This document shows, piece after piece, positions 22,901 to 34,356 of a DNA stretch of 64,000 bases (position 1 is the stretch's first letter; each line of letters begins with the position of its first letter). This stretch comes from Hamiltosporidium tvaerminnensis (Eukaryota; Microsporidia; Dubosqiidae), in the NCBI GenBank assembly GCA_022605425.2, contig CM061248.1:806001-870000 (forward strand), in the 5' to 3' direction. The notes beneath the pieces are model-generated. The model made no database searches. It worked only from the letters and a program-made list of their open reading frames with translations, and was not told the DNA's origin. The translations under genes were made by a program, and so were the position numbers.

Positions 22901-25587
22901 TGTGCGTGTAGCTTTTTCCGATTCTTTTCTACAAATCAATCCACATTTCTCAAAAAAATTGCAAGCTTGCATATAATTGTTTAATAGAATCTCTTCACAT
23001 GCCCTTGGTGGTATGAATGTATTGCCATTTTAGTAATAAAAGAAAACTCATAGTATACATATTCAATCTTGTTCGTTTATAAACTTTCTTCCATTTTCTG
23101 TTCGTAATATACCAAGCGCACATCAAAGAAAATAGGATTTTAAACACGTTCGCAGCCTTGACAGCTTTTTTTTTCAATGATATCAAAATCAAAACTCAGT
23201 TTTAGGTGCAAAATTTATATAATTAATCAAAAGCCATCATATATCCTAATTACTTATGCATATAACCAAATCTATAACTTCTTTCTTAGGTATAAAGCGT
23301 ATTTTATTCCGAATTACTTAATTCGTCTCAAAATATGTTCTTTTTGTCAATCTTAGCCTGTTCAATAAATTTCCATGATATTTTTTTTTACCTAACTCGC
23401 CGCATTTTTCTACACTTTCCCGTTGCATTGCTTTCTGCTTCAATATGACTATGAAGATGTGTAGAAAGTAAAAATCTTACCTTGCTTGCATAATTAGAAT
23501 CTGTTTTAACAATGATTTTAGATCATTCGTATTTAAACGCAGTATTTTACTACATAAAAATAGATTATTGTATTTTCTAATTAAACATAAAATTATATTT
23601 TATTTAACCTGATGTTAGATGAAAGAAATGAACGGAAGAGCTGGAATATTCCCCAAATAAAACCCTTTATACAAAAAATTCTTTATATTCAAGGGTTGCC
23701 AAACTTTTTATTCTAAAAGATAGGGCCTGTCTATCAAAGATAGCTTTTAACCGGGGTTTCAAGAGAGGGTACGACAATATCTTGCCAGTTTCTATACGTA
23801 AATCAGCTGCTCTTTTTTAAAACCCCATTTTCTGTTGCGGCTCATTTTGAAAGGCAAATTACTATAATTTTAAGTCTACTGATTATATATTTGTCATAAT
23901 TCATTTTGTAGTGTTAAAAATATAATATATTTTTTCCCGCAAAAATTAAAGTTGGCAAAAAAATAGAAACTTTCAGTATAAGAAAGCTTAGTATAAAAGC
24001 ATTATCTACTTAATAATTTTTATTCCGTGTGTAATTTGGTTGTGAAACGCGAATGGGTTCCTAATGATTTTGATAATGATCAACAGGAACCTTCTAAAAA
24101 TTCAAAATTCCAAACAATATGTTAGATTTTTTAATCATATAATACCTCCGTCGCAAATAATTCTTGTCTTGCATTTCTTGAATAAAATTAAAGAATTTGT
24201 TTTCTGCTTACTTAGATAAAGATTTAATTACATGCAAATATTTATAATCTTTTTTTCATATTAACTTATTTCGATTTCTATATTTAATAGCCTCAACCGG
24301 TATATTATCAAAACATTATACACCAAAAAGTTTATATGTGGTTATTCAACATATAAAACTCTCTTTTTGCAAAACCGTATAATATAAAATCATTTTACAA
24401 AATTTGGCAAAATTAACTTATTGAAATAATTATTTTCGTTTTTAAGCAAATTTTATAATTCTTGTACAGAAGTTTAAGTCATATCTAATAACTTTTCATA
24501 CTATAGATTAAATTAGAAGTCGCTAATATTGTCATTGGGATATATATTAATGATGCAAACTATCGGTTACAAAACTATAAAAATTCAATATATATTACAT
24601 ACTAGATTTAGTCAAAGAAGTTTAAATATTCAAGGTGATTTTTGAACGAGAGATAGCTGTACTTTTTTGCAGAAGTGCAAATGTAATTATACTTAACACA
24701 GCTCCTTAATTTGAAAAAAAAACAAAGTTTATGAGAAAATATAAATATTTTGCGCGTTAAAGAGTGATAATCACAAAAAAAAATAAAAATGATTTGGGTG
24801 GTTTTGTGTATATAGTATATCAAATTAGTATATAGTAAATGAAATAAAATATCTAACCAGGCTTTTGCGAATATTTAATCCTTTTAATTTACTTTATATT
24901 TTGTAAAAAGAATTCAAACTATTCCAAAAAAAATTATTTATAGGATGGAATATAATATGTTCATTTACTTAATTTCTCAACTATGGTTTCTAAAAAAGCA
25001 GAATTTCATAGTTAAATGAAAAATTTTACGGTATCATATAAGTTACCTAGTATGATATATAGTTTATTGAAAAACCCAAGAGAATTACGTGTCATAGATT
25101 ACAGAAAAAGCTAGAAAAATGTTCTTTAACAAACATAATATAACTCGAATATATTAGGTCAGAATGAAAGCAATTCAATGGTCTACTGTTAGATGCTTTC
25201 CTAAGTTTGCTCATAATTCAGAAAAACGCTAAAAAATACATAGGTAAAAATAATTAGATGAATGGATATAAACATAAATTCATTATTGAAACCTAAAATC
25301 CACCTTAGATTTTGTAGCCTAAAAATGAAAGTCGAAGATCATATTTGGCATAAATAAATTACCTTGCTGTAATTAAAAAAATTACTTTTAAGAAATTTTT
25401 ATCAAAAACTTAACATTTTAATTTTTAAAAAAATTTGTTTAAAATATAAAATAATAGACGATAAACAAATAGGATTATTCTTTTGTTTAATTTTGTATGT
25501 ATAAACCATCTAATTTGTTATTTAGATAAGAAATTCTGAAACAAGTTTTAAAAAAATATTATATAAACAGACGTAATATTGTTTGTT
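19963..25587 (-). repeat. Module B, reversed, copy 2
   Basis: Inverted partner of the B at 10820-16446. The GC-rich island is at about 20645-21300 and the X/B patch at about 23540-23800. In the island and the outer third its variants match B copy 3 rather than its neighbour B copy 1. Confidence 0.8.
20645..21300 (-). other. GC-rich island of module B, copy 2
   Basis: Reverse-oriented island that differs from copy 1 by a handful of substitutions and 1-3 base indels, for example near 20770-20780 and 21172-21230. It matches copy 3. Confidence 0.5.
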
Positions 25588-25932
25588 ATGAAAACATTCC
25601 TTACATCATTCTTTCAATTTCTCTTGCAGATTCTACTTGACAAATATGACATAGAATTTATGAATACTATTTCAGAAAAAACTTCATCACATCATCTGAT
25701 AAATCATTATAATAGATCAATAAGCATTTTTAAGATTATATTTATATTAAATATCTTAAATGACTTTTCGAAATTTTTACTCCCGAATAGAAGAAATGTA
25801 GTACTAAATTTCTTTGATAAATATTTAAATTATGGCAAAAATGTACATATTTGTATATTTAAATATCCAGAAAAACATGTTAATATCAAAAATTTGTTAC
25901 CGAAGTATGAGAATGACGAATTTAATATATAA
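25588..25932 (+). CDS. R-cassette ORF, copy 6 (114 aa)
   Basis: Full-length copy between module B (5', reversed) and the left end of X (3'). Ser7, Gln14, Ser29, Glu30 and His36 are followed by the Tyr107/Phe-Asn-Ile ending typical of the left end of X. Apart from Ser7, the N-terminal block matches copy 5 and the C-terminal block matches copies 3, 8, 11 and 12, as expected from gene conversion inside the ORF. Confidence 0.5.
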   Translation: MKTFLTSFFQFLLQILLDKYDIEFMNTISEKTSSHHLINHYNRSISIFKIIFILNILNDFSKFLLPNRRNVVLNFFDKYLNYGKNVHICIFKYPEKHVNIKNLLPKYENDEFNI

Positions 25933-28900
25933 TTTTTGGGGCTGGACAACCCCTTAAAATTGTCCCTATTAACACAAAAAATCCTTTAGAGAATTAATGC
26001 AGATAAAAATCATTTAAAGAACAGTGAAGAGGATTTAATAAAAAAAAATTTAAAGTTTTATTTGTTTCTCATTTAAAAATCCATCATAAATTTTATTCTA
26101 GGCTTGGTTTTATCTCGCCTTTGCTTTGTTTCCAATGCTTTCTTTTTCGATTTAAAATATTTTTTTTAATATTACGTGATTCTATTTCTCACGAATATTT
26201 AGATATATTTTTTTCATAATTAATTTATGAATATAAAATATCTTTTTAATTCTGCTTTTTAGTTGGGATTTTTCAAATGAATATATTCTATTTTTGTTTC
26301 AGTATGACTGCCATTATTATTATAAGAATTCATTTCTACTTTGACTTTCAATGGCAAGAGCAAGCTACTCAAATTCCTTAATGGAACAATCGAAACCTCT
26401 AAGTCTATTTTTGAGTGCTTTTTATAAATATATATTCCTATGTATATGTACCGCCTTTACATGATAATTTTGCTAATATGCAATCAATAGCATACTACGT
26501 TATTACACACTAGATTTTTTCCGTTCCACACCATATAATATTAGTTTTTTCTTTCTAAAAACGTATAAACTTTTTGGTTTTCTTTCATCGATTATATTTA
26601 GAAGTTGTGTCGAGTTATTTAGACAGCAAGTGGTATTTTAAATTCGGTTTCTTTTTCATAAAAATATATCGGTATATATTTGTAATTTGAAATCAGATAT
26701 AGTCCAGACTTAACTATTAATAAAATTGTGGTGTATAGAGTATTTCTGAATAGATTTACTTTTAATTCTTTTTTAAAGTTGAAATCATTTTTTTATATAA
26801 AAGAAGCACACTAACCAGATTTATTTCGTAGCATATGCCAATTCTTTAACATAAGACGCTTCATAATCCGATTAAAACAGATTTTAATATATATTCTAAA
26901 CACTTGGCTGAAATTTTTTTGTCCCAAATACATATTATTTAGGATTTAAGAGGGTCGCTACGATTCTATTTTTGATATTCTCTTTTATGGGAATATAAAA
27001 GAGACTGATTCTAAATAACCCGTAATTCTTTTAAAAAATGACATATATATTTGTCGTAACCTCTCTCGAGACAGCTAGACAAAAGGTATCTGCTATAGAT
27101 ACTGGATCCATCTTTTAAAAAAAAGGGTTTGTTGACCCGTGTAACTAAGGAATTGTTATTTAAAAGGGAAAGTCTATTTATATTATCTCTTCAGTTCTGT
27201 TGTTTCCTTTCTTCTACCATTGGTGTTTTAAAATAAATATTCTCGATTCCTAGGGAAATCCAATAGCCCAAAATATGCAGCAGACTACTACAATATATTT
27301 TGCACTTTTCTATTTTGAATATTGTTACTGTCTATGCATATTATAGGTATTATGAATAATGATGAAAATATGCCAATAAATAGATTTGATATAATTCATG
27401 ATAACCTATCAAAATTTATCATCTATTTTAATACTGTTACAGTTTATAGTCGCTTGATAAAGTGACGGAAATTTGGTGTTGGCGCTTTTTTGCGATTCTA
27501 GCTCGCCAGGTAGCAATGGCTTTTGGCTTATCTCCTGTACAATTTCGTTTTTTTACGAGTTCACGGTTGGTTGATTTCTAGCATATAAGAGTGTTATTTA
27601 TCAAAAATCTTATTAATTTCATTCTTTTTTAATTGATAGTTATTTTTCTAAAGAATGGAAAGCAAGATATATAGATACCGATGAATCATAGCTTCGAATA
27701 AAGCTATTGAAATATGCATTCAAGGTTTTTAATACATATATTTTGTACATTGCTTATAAATTTAAAGGATTATTTAAAAGGTCTAGTGAATGCATATATT
27801 ACTAGCAAACCACATGTTTTTATATATTCTACGGGGTTGGTGTTAGAAATAAACAAGGATTAAAATTACTGTAAAGTTTAAATGTAGTTAGTATAGTCTT
27901 TTGTATTATATATTTGTTTATTTATTTAGAATCCATTATTTTCTATATTAAATGCTTTTAAAAGATCCAGAAAACTATTATATTTTTTGAATTTCTTATC
28001 CTCTGCAGGTCGGTATTTCTTTGTTGCTTTTGGGAAAATCTAAAGGTATTTAAGTATGGTTTTAATTCTCACTTTATAATCTTTTGCTAGTATTAATGTT
28101 TATAATTCGGATTTATATAGACCCATGTTAAGCCTAGTTCCAAATTATCTTATTTATTGGTTTGGTTAAATGCATCATAGTATTACTTCAAGAAATCGTT
28201 AATATCTTCTCACCTTCTTCTTAGTGATAGCAATTACCTATTTCAATTTTATCTGAATCTCGCTGGGTAAAATATACAATTAAAAACCAACATATTCTAA
28301 AACTGGCTAGTATCCAGCATCTTAAGGGCCCATAACTTCGTCTTTTTAAGTCGGTTTATCTATGTCACTTCATTTCAAAATCCCCAATTTCTAAAATTTT
28401 TACCGGTTAAACCTTATTCTTTTTTCTTTACATAAAAATTCCGCCGAATTTTACGACGGCAATTTGTTTTCGATCCAATTTTTTAGTTTTCGATGTATTT
28501 CTTTAAACCTGTTGTAATTTAGGATTATGGAGGATTTACTCATAATAAAAGTGTGGTTTTTATCACTCCGAAATCTATAAACCGATTTTTACAATAATTT
28601 TAACACTCTTTTCCAAAAGCTAGTATTTAATGTAGATATTTTCTTTCCAGTAAATACATTTTAAATAAAAAATAACAAAGATAAAGCCGAAAAAATGTTT
28701 TTGAAAAACCAAGACGATACCTAAAGTATAAATTATGATCATAATACAAATAATATATAATTTATGCTATTTTACTCTAAAAGAGCACCACATCATTTTA
28801 TATGTAGAAAATAATTGCTTTTACAAGTGTAATTATAAAAAAAATTGTTTCTAAGTCACAAAAAAATATAAGGTTAAAATGTTTTGTTAATTTTTTTATT

Positions 28901-29003
28901 AAATCCTCTTCAATCTTCTCTAAATCATATTTATCTGCATTAATTCCCAAGGATTTTTTTGTATTAATAGGGACAATTTTAAGGGGTTGTCCAGCCCCCA
29001 AAT
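25933..29003 (+). repeat. Module X, forward, copy 2
   Basis: Complete forward X between R copies 6 and 7. Around 27840-28700 it follows the reversed-X variant rather than the forward X modules at 1-2048 and 34357-37444, and it lacks their run of C. Orientation and sequence variant are therefore not linked. No supported gene. Confidence 0.8.
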
Positions 29004-29348
29004 TTATACATTCAACTCGTCATTCTCATTTTTCGGTAACAAATTTTTGATATTAACATGTTTTTCTGGATACTTAAATATACAAATATGTACATTTTTG
29101 CCATAATTTAAATATTTATCAAAGAAATTTAGTACTGCATTTCTTCTATTCGGGAGTAAAAATTTCGAAAAGTCATTTAATATATTTAATATCAATATAA
29201 TCTTAAAAAAGCTCATTGACCTATTATAATGATTTATCAGAAGATGTGATGAGGTTTTTTCTATAATAGTATTCATAAATTCTATGTCATATTTGTCAAG
29301 TAGAATCTGCAAGAGAAATTGAAAGAATGATGTAAGGAATGTTTTCAT
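29004..29348 (-). CDS. R-cassette ORF, copy 7 (114 aa)
   Basis: Full-length minus-strand copy between A (5', reversed) and the right end of X (3'). Private changes are Met45 and Phe47 in the second hydrophobic stretch. It shares Ala71 and the Asn107/Leu-Asn-Val ending with copies at the right end of X. Like copies 2 and 10, its post-stop -1 frame is open (28798-29001). The N-terminal half carries Gln14 and Ile29-Glu30. Confidence 0.5.
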   Translation of the reverse strand: MKTFLTSFFQFLLQILLDKYDIEFMNTIIEKTSSHLLINHYNRSMSFFKIILILNILNDFSKFLLPNRRNAVLNFFDKYLNYGKNVHICIFKYPEKHVNIKNLLPKNENDELNV

Positions 29349-32300
29349 AACAAACAATATTACGTCTGTTTATATAATATTTTTTTAAAACTTGTTTCAG
29401 AATTTCTTATCTAAATAACAAATTAGATGGTTTATAGATACAAAATTAAACAAAAGAATAATCCTATTTGTTTATCGTCTATTATTTTATATTTTAAACA
29501 AACTTTTTTAAAAATTAAAATGTTAAGTCTTTTAGCTAAAATTTGTTTGAAATGCATGTAATTACAGTAAGTTTATTTAATATGTAATACCTGATTTCTA
29601 ACTTACTATTTTTTCGCTTCAAAATTCAATGTAGATTTTAAGGTTAAAAAAATGATTTGATCAAAATTAAGACACATATAAGCTATATTTTATAGATTTT
29701 TTAATTATAAACAGCTTAAACCCTAATGGTGTTAAAAATCCAATAAATTGTACCACTAATATGATATTTACTGGAATTTCATATATTTTGCTGATCAAAT
29801 GCTTTTCCCTACAATTTTATGTCAATCATTTCCATAACCTATCGAAACGTGATTCCCACGAGTTTTTCTTAAAATTTAAATTATAAAAGGTAATTTTTCA
29901 TTCGATCATAAAAGTTTCGTTAAAATATGAACATCTATTTGTTAAAAATTTTAGGTTTAGAAATTTAGAAAAAAAAATATATTATATTTCAGGTTCATGT
30001 TTACTTTTGTTACACAGTTTAAGACTTTCCATACAGAATTAAGAGTACAATCCAACTTTAAATAAATGTTAATCGCATTGGAAAATATTTTATTTAATTC
30101 ATTTAATACGGTTAAAACACCTTATAATTTAGAGCTCGATGAATATATTTTTATTAACTGCCAAGTTCACGCATATCAGTAGTCTAATATTTCACTTTTG
30201 TAGATATCTATAGTTTTTTTCCTTAAACTTATATGATTATTGACTATTTTCCATGTACAATTATAAAAGAAGATAAGCCTTTTTTCATTAAGCAATGATT
30301 TTAGATTATTAAAACTATTTTAGCTCTTATAAACACACCTTGAAATATATCTTTGTAGCTATTTAATCTCCTTTTATCTATTTCTTGAATCCATCATCTC
30401 AATATAATAATAACATAAACATAATATACGCTCTTTCGAATTTCGCCTTATTAATTTTGAAAATTTATTGGACTGACTAAACCCCTTATAGCAATTTTAA
30501 AATATTTGCATAAGCTCGAACTTGGTTCTTCATCGATTTGAATTAATCTATTATTCACAAGAACTTTGAATTATAATGTTTTGAGAAACTGAGTTTTAAA
30601 TGCTTCTTTAAGCTTTAGTTGAAATTGTTCTTATGTAGAAAATTCTACAATTCGCTGGCAATGCAAATTAATATGGAAATTTAAAAAAGTTAAATAAAAC
30701 GAAATAGGATAAATATTTTCTTTAATTTAGTTAACTTATCTCAAATTATCAAAAATTATACTTTTTTGGGTTCATAGTTGTAAGCAAAAATTATTTGCGA
30801 CAAGATATCATTTGATAAAAAGAATGCTATACAGTGATTTTTTTTCAATTTATTAGGCTTTTGTCGTATATTATAGGTGAATCCATATAGAAAAATTCTT
30901 ATTACACAACCAATTGCATATAGAACAAAAAGCATACATATGAAATAAGAAAATTCTTAATGCGTACTGTTTTTGGCTAAACTTTTCTTAATTTCATTTA
31001 CTGTTTTCTTTGTGAATATTAATATTTTTACGCATAATTAATACCTTGTTTTGGTACCATAACTGTATAAAACGTAGCAAATGATAAATTAGAAGAATAT
31101 AAATTTGTAATAATGAAAATTACTAGAACATTAATCGAAATCGTAAAACGTTCAAACATAGACGCGGATATAAACATCAAAACTAGTGAAGTGTTTACGA
31201 CAGATGTTGAAAACATCATTAAAAAGGCAAAGGAGATCGTAATAAAGCCGAGCAAGTTAAGATTCTTTCTACTTCTTAAATTCTATGTTATAATAACGCA
31301 ATAAGAATATTTTAGGAAATAATACTAAAAATAATGCAAGTTTCTGAAAAAAAACATTAAATTCGGTTGAACGAGCTATGATGACCAATATCAACGGTCT
31401 TTAAGGCATAATCATGCGATTCGAACAAAAAGGAGCTTTATGATAAGGAAATAATTCTGAAAGATCTTGTTGATAAGTGTAAGTACGGAAAATAACAGAC
31501 GTTTTTTGATGGATTTTACAAATTCTGAATATAAACACGAAGTTTTAATTTCGATACGATAAAAAAAGGCATCTATTAAGGCTTATGCGCTTTAAAATCC
31601 TATTTTTTTCATTTAAAGCTGGATAACCTAAGAACCGATAACTGAGAAGAGTTTGTAAATAAACAAAAAAAATTTTCACTTGTAACACTCCTTTTTCTAT
31701 CAAAGAGCAGGGAACAAATAAAACAAATGAAAGTGGTGAGGTGTAATTAAACAATTGTAAGCTTGCTTGCAATGATTTCAAATGAGTCTGGCTATAAAGA
31801 TAGAGTGATGGGCAAAACCATCGATCGGGCTTGTCTAATAGCTAACTTAGATTATGCACTTAACAAAATTGCTATAACATATAAAGAGAACTAAAGAGAA
31901 AATATATGACTTTTTAAAAATATCTACGAAGCTCTATGTTGAGAATATCTGAGAAATACAAATAAAAAGATCGCCTGTAATTCGCTGAAGAAATTTCTAA
32001 AATCGTGCATAACATATCGGGTAAAATCGATATTTTCTTACGTTATTATATAAATACTGAGATATATGTGATTCGTATGAAAACAATGCATCTGACTTGG
32101 TTTCGTTTAAATTAATTACGGTGTTTTGTTTTACTAATTAAGATTCCTATGGCAAATAAAAGACAAAAAAAAAGTAAAATGCTAAGCTTTTGGATTATCC
32201 AGAGAATTTTTTTACTAGCAATGATAGAGATGGGTTTCTAATAAAATGCTGCAACAGCAAAATAATATGGCGAAAAGCACATATGATTTTTCATTATGAA

Positions 32301-34011
32301 CAATATATCACACTTGACAGAAAATGGAGGATTAAAATCTCTTCTATTGAAGCATGCGATTTATTCTCAATTTTCTTATTTCAAATCTCCTTTTTAACCA
32401 AATTTTTTAATTACATTTTTTTTCTTCGTTGAATTTCTTAAATTAAAAAAATTAGAACTAAGAAAAATAATGAAGCCTGATAGAATAAGACAAGTGAAGA
32501 ATTAGCAATAATCGAAGTTATATGTGTAAAATAGTCCCATTGCTGCATTTTTCGGGATTTATATATGAATGTTTTTTTGTGGTTGTAGAGTGAGTTTGAC
32601 AATAAATAGTAAATCATTGGTATGAAAAATTTTAAAAATAAACATTTAAAGTAAGGCTTATTCCTATCTTTTTTAATCTTAATTTTTTAAGTCAATCGAA
32701 AACTCAATGAAAAGGCGAGTTCGAAAATATTCCAGCTTGAGTGTAGCCTTAAATATATTTTTTAGTAGTACATAAAACGAATTTCGCGTAAAAATGTATT
32801 CCTAAAAGTTTTTCTGGATAAAAAATGATAAATTTATGTCTTAAAATCTTGTATGAGTCATGTGTAAATAATTTAAATTAACCGGGGTGGTCTTTAAGCT
32901 ATTCCTAAAATTTTCATAGAAGAAGATGCAGGTTAGAGTGCGCTAAATTTTTTGACTAATATAGCTTATTCATTCTATAAATTCGGAACCCGATTGACAA
33001 AACGCGATAAGTTAAAAATATATACTTTGAAGTTTTGTTTAAGGAAAGTCTAGAAATTCCTTAATATAATATTATTGTTTAGCACGACAACCCTGTACCA
33101 TCAGATAATATTACAGCGTAAAAGGAGCCATAAAACGACTGCATCTAAGAAAACTCTAGACATTTAATCTAATTTAAGTAATTTATATTTTTTATTTAGG
33201 AACATAAACGAAAATAAAAGGTTTTTTATTGCTAGAAAACTAAAGTGCTGTAACAGTAAAAAATAAATAAGATTTAATACCTCATAAGACTTTTAGATTC
33301 ATTTAAGCATGCAAAAAGAGATTAATTTGATATAAAGATTTTTAAACTGTGTTCTTAGAAGTTTTAGCCATCTAGAACATAATACATTTATTTGTATAGT
33401 TTTAACAAATACGACAATATCAAAAGCGGATTTTAATTTATAGAAAAAATTATTGAAATTCAATAAACGGTACCTAGTATCTATATATTCTATTGGAAAA
33501 ACTGTAGGAATTTCATGTCATAAGGCCAACAAAAAAATGTAGAAACCGACATTCGGAACGTAAGTTACTCATATAAAATCAATTCAAATAAAAAAACATT
33601 TTTTATTACTATTTAGTAGAAGATTATAGGTGTTTAAGCTCAAGATTCATTCAAAGTAGAAACTACACGGAATAAAATAATTAATTGTCTAGATTTCGAT
33701 TAAATCATTTTTTTAACCTTAAAATCTACATTGAATTTTGTAGCGAAAAAATAGAAATTCAAAAGTCATGTATTACATATTAAATAAACTTACTGTAATT
33801 ACATGCATTTCAAACAAATTTTTATCTAAAAACTTAACATTTTAATTTTTAAAAAAGTTTGTTTAAAATATAAAATAATAGATGATAAACAAATAGGATT
33901 ATCCTTTTTTTTAATTTTGTATGTATAAACCATCTAATTTGTTATTTAGATAAGAAATTCTGAAACAAGTTTTAAAAAAATATTATATAAACAGACGTAA
34001 TATTGTTTTTT
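29349..34011 (-). repeat. Module A, reversed, copy 2
   Basis: Inverted copy of A. It is near-identical to forward A over most of its length, but about 31026-31240 is sharply diverged. Its 5' boundaries face R copies 7 and 8. The start codon seen at 3660 in forward A is changed here (about 32740). Confidence 0.8.
31113..31304 (+). CDS. Hypothetical 63-aa ORF or exon in reversed A
   Basis: ATG-initiated frame with balanced charge (Lys, Glu, Asp) and an Asp-Val-Glu-Asn motif near residue 31; open for about 15 codons upstream of the ATG. The forward A copies hold the same frame on the minus strand (5154-5285 and about 40558-40689). There a one-base difference after the Lys-Ala-Lys codons ends it after 43 residues. 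Between the two versions, about half of the base changes in the shared frame are third-position, and the one codon-sized indel keeps the frame, which hints at past or present coding. The C-terminal part in this copy is hydrophobic. Not recognised; it could be one exon of a larger gene. Confidence 0.3.
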   Translation: MKITRTLIEIVKRSNIDADINIKTSEVFTTDVENIIKKAKEIVIKPSKLRFFLLLKFYVIITQ

Positions 34012-34356
34012 ATGAAAACATTCCTTACATTATTCTTTCGATTTCTCTTGCAGATTCTACTTGACAAATATGACATAGAATTTATGAATATTATTACACA
34101 AAAAACCTCATCACATCTTCTGATAAATCATTATAATAGATCAATAAGCATTTTCAAGATTATATTTATATTAAATATCTTAAATGACTTTTCGAAATTT
34201 TTACTCCCGAATAGAAGAAATGTAGTACTAAATTTCTTTGATAAATATTTAAATTATGGCAAAAATGTACATATTTGTATATTTAAATATCCAGAAAAAC
34301 ATGTTAATATCAAAAATTTGTTACCGAAGTATGAGAATGACGAATTTAATATATAA
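34012..34356 (+). CDS. R-cassette ORF, copy 8 (114 aa)
   Basis: Full-length copy with Leu7, Arg10, Gln14 and the Ile28-Thr29-Gln30 variant, ending Phe-Asn-Ile; it serves here as the reference for residue numbering. It joins reversed A (5') to the left end of X (3'). Arg10 is shared with copies 1 and 9, which face the same end of A, and also with copy 12, which faces B. The Arg10 allele has therefore moved without its flank. Confidence 0.5.
   Translation: MKTFLTLFFRFLLQILLDKYDIEFMNIITQKTSSHLLINHYNRSISIFKIIFILNILNDFSKFLLPNRRNVVLNFFDKYLNYGKNVHICIFKYPEKHVNIKNLLPKYENDEFNI

Larger units (their letters stand above)
19618..34356 (-). repeat. 14.7-kb arm, copy 2 (inverted)
   Basis: Inverted copy of the first arm, with R copies 5-8 and modules B-, X+ and A-. 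It is also the left arm of the next palindrome, which is centred on the X module at 34357-37444 and mirrored at 37445-52194. Confidence 0.9.
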
